Shown here: in pieces, positions 24,351-32,038 of the stretch | Layout: every line of letters starts with the position of its first letter | How positions within the stretch are numbered: position 1 is the stretch's first letter | Assembly: GCA_029262775.1 (NCBI GenBank) | Contig: JAJCYR010000021.1 | Coordinates: 1-64,000, forward strand | Length of the DNA: 64,000 nt | Origin: Bacteroidota bacterium | GTDB lineage: Bacteria > Bacteroidota > Rhodothermia > Rhodothermales > UBA10348 | Reading direction: 5' to 3' | Notes under the pieces: generated by a model | What the model saw: only the letters and a program-made list of their open reading frames with translations | What the model was told of the DNA's origin: nothing | The model's database searches: none | Program-made: the position numbers and the translations under genes

Positions 24351-25037
24351 ATGCGCATTGATATCATAACGGCTTTACCCCACCTTGTGGAGTCACCGCT
24401 CTCCCACAGCATTGTGGGGCGGGCGCGGGCTGCTGGTCTTCTCGATGTGCACATACACGATTTGCGGTCGTTCGGCTTGGGACGCTACCGACAAATCGAC
24501 GATGAGCCGTACGGGGGGGGAGCAGGAATGGTGCTCAAGGTCGAGCCGCTGTTCGATTGCCTGAAAGCGGTAATGGCGGAATCTCCGGACATACCGGTAG
24601 ACGAGGTTATCTACATGACCCCCGATGCGCAGGTGTTGACGCAGGCCACGGTCAATGGGCTCACGCTCAAAAGCCGGTTGGTCGTAATTGCCGGTCACTA
24701 CAAAGGGATTGACCAGCGCGTACGCGATGCGGTTGTGACTATGGAAATCTCGATCGGCGACTACGTCCTGAGTGGGGGGGAACTACCCGCATGTGTGCTT
24801 GTTGACGCGCTCGCTCGACTGATTCCGGGGGTCATTACGGACGCGGAGTCGGCGCTGACCGATTCGTTCCAGGATGGACTTCTCGATGCGCCCATGTACA
24901 CGCGTCCAGCCTCATACCGGGGAATGGACGTTCCGAACGTGCTGCTCAGCGGAAACCACGAATTCATCCGGGAGTGGAGAGAACGCATGCGTGTGGAAAA
25001 AACACGGCGCATCCGGCCCGACATGCTCGGCGATTGA
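24351..25037 (+). CDS. trmD: tRNA (guanine-N1)-methyltransferase TrmD
   Basis: The 228-aa protein methylates G37 of tRNAs using S-adenosylmethionine, preventing frameshifting. It starts MRIDIITALPHLVESPL. The SAM-binding trefoil knot contains VIAGHYKGIDQRV and GDYVLSGGELPACVLVDALARLIPG. The substrate-binding segment RQIDDEPYGGGAGMVLK is intact. It is 14 bases downstream of rimM and 63 bases upstream of rplS, where a separate promoter may lie. Confidence 0.97.
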   Translation: MRIDIITALPHLVESPLSHSIVGRARAAGLLDVHIHDLRSFGLGRYRQIDDEPYGGGAGMVLKVEPLFDCLKAVMAESPDIPVDEVIYMTPDAQVLTQATVNGLTLKSRLVVIAGHYKGIDQRVRDAVVTMEISIGDYVLSGGELPACVLVDALARLIPGVITDAESALTDSFQDGLLDAPMYTRPASYRGMDVPNVLLSGNHEFIREWRERMRVEKTRRIRPDMLGD

Positions 25038-25067
25038 CACATTCATTGGCAGACAGTACCTATTTTC
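25034..25067 (+). promoter_or_regulatory. Candidate promoter before rplS
   Basis: TTGACA (25034-25039, overlapping the trmD stop), a 17-base spacer and TACCTATTTTC (25057-25067) lie about 35-65 bases before the rplS ATG. The -35 matches the sigma-70 consensus exactly, and the -10 is a fair match. It would allow rplS and the downstream genes to be expressed apart from trmD. Confidence 0.45.
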
Positions 25068-25100
25068 ACTTTATTCTGAGCCCGAATTGCGAGGTATACC

Positions 25101-25451
25101 ATGGCAACTGACGTCATGAACATGATTGAAGAGTCGCAGAAGCGCGACGATATCCCTGTTTTTACGACAGGCGACACCGTGAATGTGCACGTACGCGTCG
25201 TGGAAGGCGACAAAGAGCGTATCCAGCAGTATCAGGGAGTTGTTCTCGGCTTCAAGGGCTCAGGTGCGCGCCGTACGTTCACTGTACGCAAAGTCTCGAA
25301 CAACGTGGGCGTTGAGCGTATTTTCCCCGTCTTCTCCCCTAAGATTGCCAAGATTGAGCGGGTTCGGGAAGGAAGTGTTCGTCGTGCCAAGCTCTACTAC
25401 CTGCGCGATCGCCGCGGCAAGGCTACCCGTATCAAGGAGCGTCAGCGCTAG
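25101..25451 (+). CDS. rplS: 50S ribosomal protein L19
   Basis: The 116-aa protein matches L19 in length and sequence: [57 protein letters not shown] and the basic C-terminus [21 protein letters not shown]19 lies at the 30S-50S interface. It is the last gene of the ffh-rpsP-rimM-trmD-rplS order, but the transcript probably continues into the MqnA-like gene seven bases on. Confidence 0.97.
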   Translation: MATDVMNMIEESQKRDDIPVFTTGDTVNVHVRVVEGDKERIQQYQGVVLGFKGSGARRTFTVRKVSNNVGVERIFPVFSPKIAKIERVREGSVRRAKLYYLRDRRGKATRIKERQR

Positions 25452-25458
25452 CCGCGCC

Positions 25459-26190
25459 GTGCGTCTTGCAATCTGGGATACGCCTTTCACAGAGCCGGTG
25501 GGACGCGCCTTCGATCCGGTGCCAGGTGCGTCCGTATTTCGGGGCTCGTCGGTAGAGGTGGTAGCCAGACTCGCGGCGAATCAGGCCGATGTGGCGCTGG
25601 TGCCTGCCGACCATGCGCTTACGGTTTCGGATAATGTCGACATCCTGCCTTCGGTAGCGGTGTCCATGTGGCTGGCCGGGAGCACGCGCCTCGTCCTCCC
25701 GAGTGGCCTTTCAAGTCCGGTACTGTCCCTGCATACGGGACCTGAATCCCTGTACATGACGCTGCTGGCGCGAATTGTCCTGAAGGAGCATTACGGAAAG
25801 CAGATGCTCATCCTGGACGGAGGAGACGTGCCTCTCGATCCTCCCTGGATGCCCTTGGTGGTTGCAGAAGGAGACGGCGAACCGTTTGAGATCGACCTCG
25901 CACAGGAATGGTTGGAAATGGCTCACTATCCGCTCGTCGCGGGACTGTTCATCACGCGCAAGGGGCAGGCTACGAGTGAGGTGATTCGGAGTGTCCGCGA
26001 TGTTGTCGTGGCCTTCGACGACGAGCGCAGCGACCAGGAGCGCGAGATGATTCGTCTTCGCCTCGACGACGTGTCGGTTGCCAGCCTCAGTGAACTCGCT
26101 GACTATTTGTTTTATTACGGGATGACACCCGAGATTCCAGGTGTCACGTTTGCGAGCTTGGATGAGGAAGAAGACGGGCCACACGAATGA
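25459..26190 (+). CDS. MqnA/MqnD/SBP-like protein (menaquinone-type, divergent)
   Basis: The protein is 243 aa with a GTG start at 25459 (reads MRLAIWDTPFTEPVGRAF), seven bases after rplS; the longer track ORF starts inside rplS. The pattern of a periplasmic-binding-protein fold with NQADVALVPADHAL in the first lobe and FEIDLAQEWLEMAHYPLVAGLFITRKG in the second resembles MqnA (chorismate dehydratase of the futalosine pathway). The N-terminal YLNS-like motif of MqnA, which holds a conserved Asn, is replaced here by PFTE. It may therefore be a divergent or non-catalytic paralog. No other menaquinone gene is nearby. Confidence 0.55.
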   Translation: MRLAIWDTPFTEPVGRAFDPVPGASVFRGSSVEVVARLAANQADVALVPADHALTVSDNVDILPSVAVSMWLAGSTRLVLPSGLSSPVLSLHTGPESLYMTLLARIVLKEHYGKQMLILDGGDVPLDPPWMPLVVAEGDGEPFEIDLAQEWLEMAHYPLVAGLFITRKGQATSEVIRSVRDVVVAFDDERSDQEREMIRLRLDDVSVASLSELADYLFYYGMTPEIPGVTFASLDEEEDGPHE

Positions 26191-26642
26191 CGGACACGCG
26201 CAAGATTGTTACCAAAAACAGAAAAGCCACCCACGAATACCACATCGAGGAGCGTGTGGAAGCCGGCCTCGCGCTGCGCGGCACCGAGGTCAAGGCGCTC
26301 CGGCATGGCAAGGCCAACCTGCAGGAAGCATTCTGCGCCCTCGAAGGGGGGGAAATGAAGCTCCTCCAATGCCACATTGCGCCGTACGAGTTCGGTAATC
26401 GCCTGAATCACGACCCGTTGCGGCCACGCACGCTGCTCATGCATCGTCGCGAGATTGACCGGTTTGCCAAAGCAACGCAACAGAAAGGGTATACCATCAT
26501 TCCATTGTCCATCTACTTCAAAGACGGGCGGGCGAAGGTTGAAATCGGGCTGGCCAAGGGCAAGAAGTTGTACGACAAGCGGCAGGATATAGCCGATCGG
26601 GATACCAAACGGCGGATGGACCGGTTGTCCAAGGTGCGTTGA
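26187..26642 (+). CDS. smpB: SsrA (tmRNA)-binding protein SmpB
   Basis: The 151-aa protein has the SmpB beta-barrel sequence: KNRKATHEYHIEERVEAGLAL, RGTEVKALRHGKANLQEAF, and a basic C-terminal tail KGKKLYDKRQDIADRDTKRRM that inserts into the empty ribosomal mRNA channel. It delivers tmRNA to stalled ribosomes for trans-translation. The tmRNA gene itself is not seen in this window. The start overlaps the MqnA-like stop (ATGA). Confidence 0.97.
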   Translation: MTDTRKIVTKNRKATHEYHIEERVEAGLALRGTEVKALRHGKANLQEAFCALEGGEMKLLQCHIAPYEFGNRLNHDPLRPRTLLMHRREIDRFAKATQQKGYTIIPLSIYFKDGRAKVEIGLAKGKKLYDKRQDIADRDTKRRMDRLSKVR

Positions 26643-26720
26643 CCGACCGTTCGCGGACCAAACCATACAGATGATCATATTGCCGGGGGCCGCGACGTTC
26701 GTGAGGGGTATACTACGGGC

Positions 26721-28814
26721 ATGATTTCTGTAACTGTCGTTGTCAGGCTCTCTCTGCGCACGCTGCTGCTGGTAGCGGTCGTGATGGCGCTGCAGGTACC
26801 AACATCGGCGGGCAGGCAGGTGTTGACAGGCGATGAGGTACCAGTGAGTGTGGCCCTTCGTCAGGCCTACGAGGCAATGCGCGGGCCGGTGGAAGGGCGT
26901 GAAAGAGGCGAAGTCCAGCTCAAGGAAGTGCTCTACGCCTATCCGTCGCATAAACGGGCCCGGGAAGTGGACCTCTGGCGCCGATACCGGTTTGGCGGAT
27001 CGTTCATGCCGGTGATTCGTCATGAACTCAGGGAGCGCGCCGCGACGCGCCTGATAGAGGAAGATTCATCGAGCGCCGGGGCGCATCTTGTGCTCGGGCT
27101 GCTGGAAATGGACCTGTTCCGGGAGGCTCACAACCGTGTGCAGCTACCCTCCCGCCTGGCGGAGGGAAACCGGATCGACTCGTGGTTGGGGTTCGTCGAT
27201 GTGGCCATTGAGAAGACAGGCGATCAAACGCTGGTCTCCCTGTTTGACAGCGAGTTACTGGGTGCCCGCGCCCGCCTCGTGCGCGATGATGACGTGGCGA
27301 CGAGCCATGCCGATCGCGCCCGGGAGTATCTGACCACCGCCCTTGCGGACCCTTTCTGGGCAGCCGAAGCCGGACGAAGCTTGGCGGAACTGGGTATCAG
27401 AACGCGTGACGGGGAGCTGATCGCGCGTGTTGCGGCCCGCTTGGCAGCGCATGGAGAGTTCGAGGCACAGGCCCAGGAATACTGGACGCTGCATTACATC
27501 CTGCGTGGGCAGGTCGATAGAGCGCTCGAAAGTCATGCAGCGGCCGTCGAGGCCATGGACACCAACCGGCGGGTGCAGGTCGAGGATCTGCAGGTACTGG
27601 CACCTCCCTCTCAGGTCGCCGCGGATTCGACGCGTGACAACTGGTTGGACAGGGATCCGCTGTGGATGACCGAGGGCAACGAACGGGCGGCAGAGCATTT
27701 GGCACGTGTCGTTGCCGTGGAGCTGCTCTTCGGAACGCCTGACGACCCGGGCCGGGCTCTTTTTTCCGATCCCGGGCAACTTGTCCTCCGGTACGGAATC
27801 CCCTCAGAGACCGTGCAGTTTTCGTCTGACGTGGACGGGTATATGCTGCTCAACTATCCGGATCAATATTACCTGTTTCACGACATGGCCAAAGCCGGGA
27901 AATGGATTTTTTTCAGTAGCTCGGCGGCCGCGCTCACCGGACCCAGGAGTGTTGCCCCGCAGTGGGAACGGGATTTCGCCCTGCGGGCACGGGAAGCATT
28001 TGAACTCCAACCTGATATTGGCCGCGTGCCCAGCCTGACTCGGACGGATATGGACACAGCCTGGTACGTTTTTCCAGACGGCGAGCAGCTGTCTGGGGGT
28101 GGACAGATGTCGGTCGTAGCGGCTTGGTGTGCACCGGAAGATTTCGCGGACCTCGTCGTCGAAATGGGGATGTATGCCGTTGCCGACGGGTCTCAGCGTA
28201 TCCGCCATCTCAGGGAATGGAAGGCGTCCGTGCGCAGGAATCAACAGGGGGCGACCTGCCATGCCGATACGCAGCATGCAGACGTGCCGGTGGGTATGTG
28301 GCGGCTCTCGCTCGAAGCGGTGGCGAGGGACGCGTACGCCGTGTCGCGGCACCGTGTCGCTGTATCGACCATGAGTAGCGTGGTTCCGGCCCGTCTGATT
28401 GTGGACCGGGAGCCGGGTGCGGCGCCGCCGGCCGGGTTCTTTGAGCGGGGAGACGTCTGGATTCAGCCGCTGGTGCCGGCGAAAATCCGTGCGGACGAAC
28501 CGGTGTCGGTCTATGCCGAAGTGACCGGGATTCCACCGGCCACAGGATTGATATTGATCGAGGCTGTACTGCGCAAAAGGCGGGACGAGACGCGCAGACG
28601 GTGGTTTCGGGGGGGGCAGCAGGAAGCCGTGTCGGTCCGGTTCAAACAGGACGTGACGGGCGCGCGGGCGGCTGTTCGCGTTGCACTCGACGTGTCGAAT
28701 GTGGAGCCGGGAGCCTATGACCTTGTAGTGCGTGTGACGGGCGGTGATGAGGAATCGTATGCAACCGAAAACCGGACGACGCTTATCGTATTGGAGGATG
28801 TGGATGCGAGATAA
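26721..28814 (+). CDS. GWxTD-domain-like exported protein A
   Basis: The 697-aa protein starts with a hydrophobic signal segment (TLLLVAVVMALQVPTSAG). Residues about 45-300 are helical, TPR-like repeats (RGEVQLKEVLYAYPSHKRA, AHLVLGLLEMDLFREAHN). At about 308-365 comes WLDRDPLWMTEGNERAAEH, then VVAVELLFGTPDDPG and LVLRYGIP, the GWxTD-domain framework. The eponymous motif itself is degenerate, with no GWxTD but ALFSDPG in its place. C-terminal beta-rich domains follow (VSVYAEVTGIPPATGLILIE). Function is unknown. It is paralogous in layout to protein B at 32039 and opens the cassette. A TATACT sequence lies only six bases before the ATG, hinting at a very short leader. Confidence 0.7.
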   Translation: MISVTVVVRLSLRTLLLVAVVMALQVPTSAGRQVLTGDEVPVSVALRQAYEAMRGPVEGRERGEVQLKEVLYAYPSHKRAREVDLWRRYRFGGSFMPVIRHELRERAATRLIEEDSSSAGAHLVLGLLEMDLFREAHNRVQLPSRLAEGNRIDSWLGFVDVAIEKTGDQTLVSLFDSELLGARARLVRDDDVATSHADRAREYLTTALADPFWAAEAGRSLAELGIRTRDGELIARVAARLAAHGEFEAQAQEYWTLHYILRGQVDRALESHAAAVEAMDTNRRVQVEDLQVLAPPSQVAADSTRDNWLDRDPLWMTEGNERAAEHLARVVAVELLFGTPDDPGRALFSDPGQLVLRYGIPSETVQFSSDVDGYMLLNYPDQYYLFHDMAKAGKWIFFSSSAAALTGPRSVAPQWERDFALRAREAFELQPDIGRVPSLTRTDMDTAWYVFPDGEQLSGGGQMSVVAAWCAPEDFADLVVEMGMYAVADGSQRIRHLREWKASVRRNQQGATCHADTQHADVPVGMWRLSLEAVARDAYAVSRHRVAVSTMSSVVPARLIVDREPGAAPPAGFFERGDVWIQPLVPAKIRADEPVSVYAEVTGIPPATGLILIEAVLRKRRDETRRRWFRGGQQEAVSVRFKQDVTGARAAVRVALDVSNVEPGAYDLVVRVTGGDEESYATENRTTLIVLEDVDAR

Positions 28815-31077
28815 ACTGGCTTTCTGCACACTTATCGTGCTGCTGTCGGGGGTGGGACAGTCCCTCAATGTGGTCGCGCAGGTGGCCATTGTTCGGGGAA
28901 CGGTGACGGACGTAGCGTCTGGAGAGACGCTTCCGGGCGTCAACGTGGTGCTGTTTACCGGTGACGGTGATCTGGTCAAGGGGTCGGTGACCAACGAATC
29001 GGGGGTGTATGCCCTTTCGCGGATTTCACGCGGCGTGTATACGCTCAGGGCCACATTTGTGGGATTCGATGCCTGGGAGCGCAGCGTCCTGATTTCGACT
29101 GACGAGCGGACCATTGTGAACATTGAGCTTGAGACGACGCAGTCTGAGCTTGGAGAAGTCCTGGTGGAAGGCGACCGGCGGGACGGCATTGTGAAGGTGA
29201 CTGCCGGCCAGACGACCGTACTGCCCACCGATATTGACCTGGTGCCCTCGCCGGATGTGTCGGGTGACCTGGTCAATTATCTGACTGCCATGCCCGGGAT
29301 TGTGTCGGTGGGCGACCGCGGCGGCCAATTGTTTGTCCGCGGGGGAGAGCCGTGGCAGAACCTGATCCTGCTCGACGGCATGTGGGTCTACCAACCGTTT
29401 CACGTGCTTGGATTCTTTTCGGCGTTTCCGAGTGACATCATTTCGTCTGTCGATGTCTACGCCGGTGGATTTCCAAGCCAGTTCGGAGGGCGCCTGTCCT
29501 CGGTGATTGATGTGCGCAGCCGCAACGGCAATAAGCGATCATACGAGGGGTCGGCATCGATTGCGCCGTTTATTACCGGATTTACGCTGGAGGGACCGAT
29601 CGATACGAGTGGCAGGGTGTCCTTTCTGACATCGTACCGGGAGTCTGTCATTGAGCAGGGAGCTTCCCGTCTGGTGTCCGACGACCTGCCGTACTCTTTT
29701 GGTGACTTCTTCGGGAAAATCCACGCACTCCCGTCAGGGAATTCACAGCTGTCCATCAGTCTGCTCACGACCCACGACGAGGGTGCCGTGTTTGAAGGCA
29801 CAGCGGCTGAGCCGGCCGAGCAGGTGGAGTGGAAGAACACGGCAGCGGGTGTGCGCTATACGGTGCTTCCGAATGTTTTGCCGGCCATGGCCCAGTTCGG
29901 AATCAGCGTATCGAAGCTGGAATCAGACCAGAGTGTAGGGACGGCCAATTCCCGCAGCACCGAGATCCAGTCGGTCAACACCAACGCCGACATCACGTAC
30001 TTCAATGGCGATACGACGGTCCGGTGGGGCGTATTTGCGCGCTCCCTGCGTGCCGAGTCGAACCTCGGAGGGCTATTTCAGAACGTGGAACTGCGCGAGG
30101 AGTTTTTGACCGAAGTAGGTGCCTACGTGGAGCCGGAGTGGGAAGTGCGGGGTGGATGGGATGTGCGGCTGGGTCTGCGCGCCCACAGTTTTCCGAGCAA
30201 GAGTGTGAGTTTTCTGGAGCCCAGGCTCAGGCTTGTCCGGACGGGGCTCGTGAACGAGATCTCGCTGGCGGCGGGTATTTACCACCAGGAAATCGTGGGA
30301 CTGTTGGACCGGCGCGATGCGGCCGGCGTGTTTACGGCGTGGGCGGCCGTTCCCGACGGGTTCAGTGTGCCCTCGTCGGCGCATCTTATTGCCGGGTACC
30401 AGCGAACATTGTCAGACGCGCTGGAAATTGGCGTCGAGGTATACGGGAAGCAGTTACGCAACCTGTTCATTCCGGAATGGACGGCGTTCCCGCGGTTTAC
30501 GACGAACCTCCAGGAAGCAGATGGGGAAGTACTCGGTGGTGATTTCCGGTTGAACTATCAGACGGGCCCGTTCGGGGTATTCGTGACCTATGGGCTGTCG
30601 CGTACCCGCTACAACGCCAAACAGGAATCCCTGCCCATCTGGTTCGGGACCGATAAACTGGAATTCCGTCCGGCCCACGACCGGCGGCACCAGATCAATG
30701 TGGTTTCGAGGCTCGATACGAGGCTGGCAAATTTTTCGATGCGGTGGCAATTCGGCTCCGGTCTTCCGTTCAACCAGGCGCAGGGATTTGACGGGTTCGT
30801 GCTGCTCAACGGGAATGTGGACGTAACAACGGAATCGGGCAGCCGGCGCGTCATTTTCGATGAGCCCTTCGGCGGCGAACTGCCGACCTACCACCGGCTC
30901 GATGTATCGGCCGAAAAGTCGGTACAGTTGACGGGGCGCGGTTTGTTGACACTCCAGGCGGGTGTAATCAACATCTACGACCGATCGAACCTGTTTTTCC
31001 TGGACGTCTTCACGCAGAACCGGGTAGACCAGATACCCATCATTCCGAACTTCGGACTCAAGTTGGAATTCCAGTAG
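28804..31077 (+). CDS. TonB-dependent receptor
   Basis: The protein is 757 aa from ATG 28804, overlapping the end of gene A by 11 bases; ATG 28798 is an equal alternative. Order of parts: signal peptide (LAFCTLIVLLSGVGQ), CarboxypepD_reg-like domain (IVRGTVTDVASGETLPGVNV), plug (VNYLTAMPGIVSVGDRGGQ, LFVRGGEPWQNLILLDGMWV, VDVYAGGFPSQFGGRLSSVI), then a beta-barrel ending in the aromatic terminus LKLEFQ that suits BAM insertion. It imports a ligand across the outer membrane using TonB energy. The ligand is unknown; the plug is of the 'FRGG' type common in Bacteroidota. Two GWxTD proteins and a lipoprotein surround it. Confidence 0.88.
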   Translation: MRDKLAFCTLIVLLSGVGQSLNVVAQVAIVRGTVTDVASGETLPGVNVVLFTGDGDLVKGSVTNESGVYALSRISRGVYTLRATFVGFDAWERSVLISTDERTIVNIELETTQSELGEVLVEGDRRDGIVKVTAGQTTVLPTDIDLVPSPDVSGDLVNYLTAMPGIVSVGDRGGQLFVRGGEPWQNLILLDGMWVYQPFHVLGFFSAFPSDIISSVDVYAGGFPSQFGGRLSSVIDVRSRNGNKRSYEGSASIAPFITGFTLEGPIDTSGRVSFLTSYRESVIEQGASRLVSDDLPYSFGDFFGKIHALPSGNSQLSISLLTTHDEGAVFEGTAAEPAEQVEWKNTAAGVRYTVLPNVLPAMAQFGISVSKLESDQSVGTANSRSTEIQSVNTNADITYFNGDTTVRWGVFARSLRAESNLGGLFQNVELREEFLTEVGAYVEPEWEVRGGWDVRLGLRAHSFPSKSVSFLEPRLRLVRTGLVNEISLAAGIYHQEIVGLLDRRDAAGVFTAWAAVPDGFSVPSSAHLIAGYQRTLSDALEIGVEVYGKQLRNLFIPEWTAFPRFTTNLQEADGEVLGGDFRLNYQTGPFGVFVTYGLSRTRYNAKQESLPIWFGTDKLEFRPAHDRRHQINVVSRLDTRLANFSMRWQFGSGLPFNQAQGFDGFVLLNGNVDVTTESGSRRVIFDEPFGGELPTYHRLDVSAEKSVQLTGRGLLTLQAGVINIYDRSNLFFLDVFTQNRVDQIPIIPNFGLKLEFQ

Positions 31078-31081
31078 AGCC

Positions 31082-31975
31082 ATGCGAATCCTTCAGGTTG
31101 TGATGTTTCTGGCTGCCACCGTGGCGGCTGCCGTGCTGATTTCAGGATGCGAGGAGAATGTCAGTCCGATCGTACCGACGGAGCGCGTGTTTACGATGTG
31201 GGGTTTTTTGGACCCGACGGTGACCAGCCAAAAGGCCCGCGTCTTCCGGATTGAGTCTGTGCTTGAACCGACCCGCCCCGAGCCACTCGGAGCCACGATG
31301 TCGGTGACCGATGTGGCCTCGGGCAGCGCAACCGTATGGCGTGATTCGGTGATTCTGTTTCCGGACGGGTTCTATGGACACATCTACCTTGCCGAGCAGG
31401 AGATTGGTTTTGACCGGGAGTACCTGGTGGAGCTCGAGACGCTGGACGGCCTTGGTTCGTCGGCGCGTGTGCGAACGCCTGCCGAGACTTCTCCCGTAGT
31501 GTCTGAGATCCAGAATGTCCGCTTCAACGTCAAATTCCGTGTGCGTTGGGATAACGCGCCGCAGCTTCTGGACCTCAAGGTGCGCTATCATGTGGCCTTC
31601 CGCAGTCGTGGATCGGGCGCGGCGTTTACGTCCGGAGCCGTCACCCTGCGGACCGGAGCCGTGGAAACCGCAGCGGACGGAACGCCTGTCGTGCTGGTTG
31701 AACCAACGTCTGACCTGGGCGACATTCTGCAGCTGCTCAACCTGCAGGCAGGGCGCGACGAGATGGCATTGGATTCGATAACGGTCCTGCCATTCGTGGG
31801 GTCGGAGGAGTGGCGCTCGCCGACGGGTGATTTTGATCCGGAAGTGCTGGTACAGCCGGGGACATTGTCCAATGTGGACAATGGATTCGGGTTTTTCGGT
31901 TCGGGATTTGAAGATGCTTTTGTTGTTCACCTGCCCGAGGATGCCGTAGAGAATGCTGGTTTTACGGTTCGCTGA
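31082..31975 (+). CDS. Outer-membrane lipoprotein, DUF4249-like
   Basis: The 297-aa protein has a lipobox LISGCEEN with Cys about residue 23, so it is a lipoprotein. The body is beta-rich: VFTMWGFLDPTVTSQKARVFRI, ATMSVTDVASGSATVWRDSV and YLVELETLDGLGSSARVRTPAE follow the pattern of DUF4249 proteins, which pair with TonB-dependent receptors. DUF4249 members are usually longer (about 350-400 aa). It starts four bases after the receptor. It may be the surface lid or accessory lipoprotein of that receptor. Confidence 0.62.
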   Translation: MRILQVVMFLAATVAAAVLISGCEENVSPIVPTERVFTMWGFLDPTVTSQKARVFRIESVLEPTRPEPLGATMSVTDVASGSATVWRDSVILFPDGFYGHIYLAEQEIGFDREYLVELETLDGLGSSARVRTPAETSPVVSEIQNVRFNVKFRVRWDNAPQLLDLKVRYHVAFRSRGSGAAFTSGAVTLRTGAVETAADGTPVVLVEPTSDLGDILQLLNLQAGRDEMALDSITVLPFVGSEEWRSPTGDFDPEVLVQPGTLSNVDNGFGFFGSGFEDAFVVHLPEDAVENAGFTVR

Positions 31976-32038
31976 TTTGTCCCGAATCAGTTTGAACTTC
32001 GCGGAGTACCATGGCATGGATAAAACCGTACTAACAGC

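Noticed and set aside
26671-26720. Promoter with TATACT directly before GWxTD protein A
   Set aside because: TATACT is a good -10, but the nearest TTG is 23 bases upstream and the leader would be nearly absent, so it was kept only as a remark.
27804-29276. 490-aa minus-strand ORF across the GWxTD A and TonB genes
   Set aside because: It spans two real plus-strand genes and has an arginine/histidine/proline-rich composition typical of antisense frames.
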